Part shown: positions 63,149 to 64,000 of the stretch, in pieces
How the letters are laid out: every line of letters begins with the position of its first letter
Numbering within the stretch: position 1 is the first letter of the stretch
Assembly (NCBI GenBank): GCA_964556425.1
Contig: CAZKWC010000005.1
Location: 1-64,000, forward strand
DNA length: 64,000 bases
Origin: JALQUL01 sp964556425
GTDB lineage: Bacteria; Pseudomonadota; Gammaproteobacteria; Burkholderiales; Burkholderiaceae_C
Reading direction: 5' to 3'
Translations under genes and position numbers: made by a program
The notes under the pieces: generated by a model
What the model was told of the DNA's origin: nothing
Seen by the model: the letters and a program-made list of their open reading frames with translations, nothing else
The model's database searches: none

Positions 63149-64000
63149 TTAACTACCGTATTTTAAGGTTGGATCTTCTATGGTGGCAGAAGGATAAACA
63201 GGCTCTATGCTATCCTTAAAAAAAGCTAGTTTTTGTCGCCATAAAATACTCACGGGCCAACGGTGGCCTAATAAGCCAGCATGAATAGACTCCACCACTT
63301 TTGGATTTTGTGCTCTTACTAATAAGTCACGCTTTGACATAATCTTTTTTACAAAAGCAATGTTTCTAGGCTCATCGCGCAAGGGGGCATTATCTTCGGC
63401 CGCTACCACAATGGGAATAGTAGGAAACATAGGGGCAATTGTATTACTGTAGTTTTCTTTGGTGCCTGTTTTACAGCCTAAAAACAATAAAGTATCGACA
63501 GGCTGAAAGACCTGAGGCAAATCAGCTACCAATTTAGCCAAATGAGATGACCTAATTCCAGCAAGCTCACCCAAATAATAACCACGCTCGTGATGACCTG
63601 AAATTACCACCATATCAAACGGTGCATGAGCATGTTTGGCAACCAATGCCACTAGCTCTTGCTCTAAATCTTGCGCACTATAGTTACCTGTGAGTTGCAG
63701 CCTTTCGAGTTCACTTGCTCTAATTCGATCATAAACAGTAGCGCAAGCTTTTGGTTTTTTTGCTTGCACTGCACACTCTTGCGCTTCTTCAGTGAATTTA
63801 TCTACATTTTTTTGGGCTTTAATAATACCAAGTCGATTTTTTTTAGGTATTTTCTCAAAAGAAGGTATCACCACGACCTCTTCAGCTTGACCCAATTTAC
63901 CAGCTTTAACTGCTTCAATTTCAGGTTCAGCATTATTTAAATCAATAAACAAAGTTTTGGCAGTTGTTACTGAACTAAAACCCAAACCAAGGCAAAAATA
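63149..64000 (-). CDS. exported protein, 5' end cut by window edge; possible caspase-like fold
   Basis: The frame is open to the right edge, so the start lies outside; a TTG at 63983-63985 is not the real start. The visible N-terminus (YFCLGLGFSSVTTAK) looks like the end of a signal peptide. About 284 codons are seen. VVISGHHERG (near residue 127 counted from that TTG, His131/132) and LLFLGCKTG (near 167-174, Cys171) resemble the His and Cys strands of clan CD peptidases and CHAT domains. The family is unrecognised, and activity is an inference from two motifs. Confidence 0.7.
   Translation of the reverse strand, partial: YFCLGLGFSSVTTAKTLFIDLNNAEPEIEAVKAGKLGQAEEVVVIPSFEKIPKKNRLGIIKAQKNVDKFTEEAQECAVQAKKPKACATVYDRIRASELERLQLTGNYSAQDLEQELVALVAKHAHAPFDMVVISGHHERGYYLGELAGIRSSHLAKLVADLPQVFQPVDTLLFLGCKTGTKENYSNTIAPMFPTIPIVVAAEDNAPLRDEPRNIAFVKKIMSKRDLLVRAQNPKVVESIHAGLLGHRWPVSILWRQKLAFFKDSIEPVYPSATIEDPTLKYGS

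Noticed and set aside
1..64000. CRISPR arrays, tRNA or rRNA genes, insertion sequences
   Set aside because: No spaced direct repeats, tRNA T-arms outside tmRNA, rRNA segments, transposases or terminal repeats were found by eye.

Overview
The window looks like a low-GC (roughly 40%) betaproteobacterial chromosome, most likely Burkholderiales. The evidence is a tmRNA tag reading ANDERFALAA, the order ompA-gyrA-serC-pheA-tyrA-aroA/cmk-rpsA-ihfB-lapA-lapB-hldE-hldD, a DksA lacking the four-Cys zinc finger, and a complete mraZ-to-lpxC cluster. Genus cannot be fixed from sequence alone. It is a draft scaffold: two runs of exactly 100 N are each flanked by identical 55-base ends, so both gaps look like unmerged contig overlaps rather than missing DNA.

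Layout. 1-866 is the 5' part of an alpha/beta hydrolase. 1183-6077 is an accessory block of visibly higher GC (about 50%), all on the minus strand: a large three-part protein (Cas4/RecB-like nuclease, RNase H-like exonuclease, SF1 helicase), a possible 30-codon ORF, and an ADP-ribosylglycohydrolase. It lies just beyond the 3' end of ssrA (tmRNA, 6639-7027), a classic island insertion site. 7090-11386 (minus) holds two exported proteins of unknown function, a gph/mupP-type phosphatase, ubiG and an OmpA-family protein. 11651-25472 (plus) carries gyrA, serine and aromatic amino-acid genes with an aroA-cmk fusion, rpsA with a structured leader, ihfB, lapAB and heptose synthesis genes. 25829-30641 has a comEA-like gene with a Lys/Ala repeat tail, an RRM protein, rnpB, dapF, a DUF484 gene and xerC. 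30800-34418 has a His-rich CobW GTPase, dksA and a STAS-like protein.

34741-52967 is the division and cell-wall cluster mraZ-rsmH-ftsL-ftsI-murE-murF-mraY-murD-ftsW-murG-murC-ddlB-ftsQ-ftsA-ftsZ-lpxC, nearly all genes overlapping or a few bases apart. 53055-60174 (minus) carries ruvC, a CdsA-like membrane protein lacking the family's catalytic signature, a PlsC-like acyltransferase, mtgA, aroE, a TonB-like gene and an RNase II-type nuclease. 60702-63104 (plus) carries rodA, pgpA and a cinA C-terminal-type amidase. The right edge has a truncated exported protein with a possible caspase-like His/Cys pair.

Most of the window is housekeeping: peptidoglycan precursors and septation (mur/fts/mra, mtgA, rodA, dapF), outer-membrane LPS (lpxC, lapAB, hldE, hldD), the shikimate route and RNA metabolism. 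The least explained parts are the nuclease-helicase/ADP-ribosylhydrolase block, the degenerate CdsA with its acyltransferase, the exported pair beside gph, and the exported protein at the right edge. No tRNA, rRNA, IS element or CRISPR array was seen.
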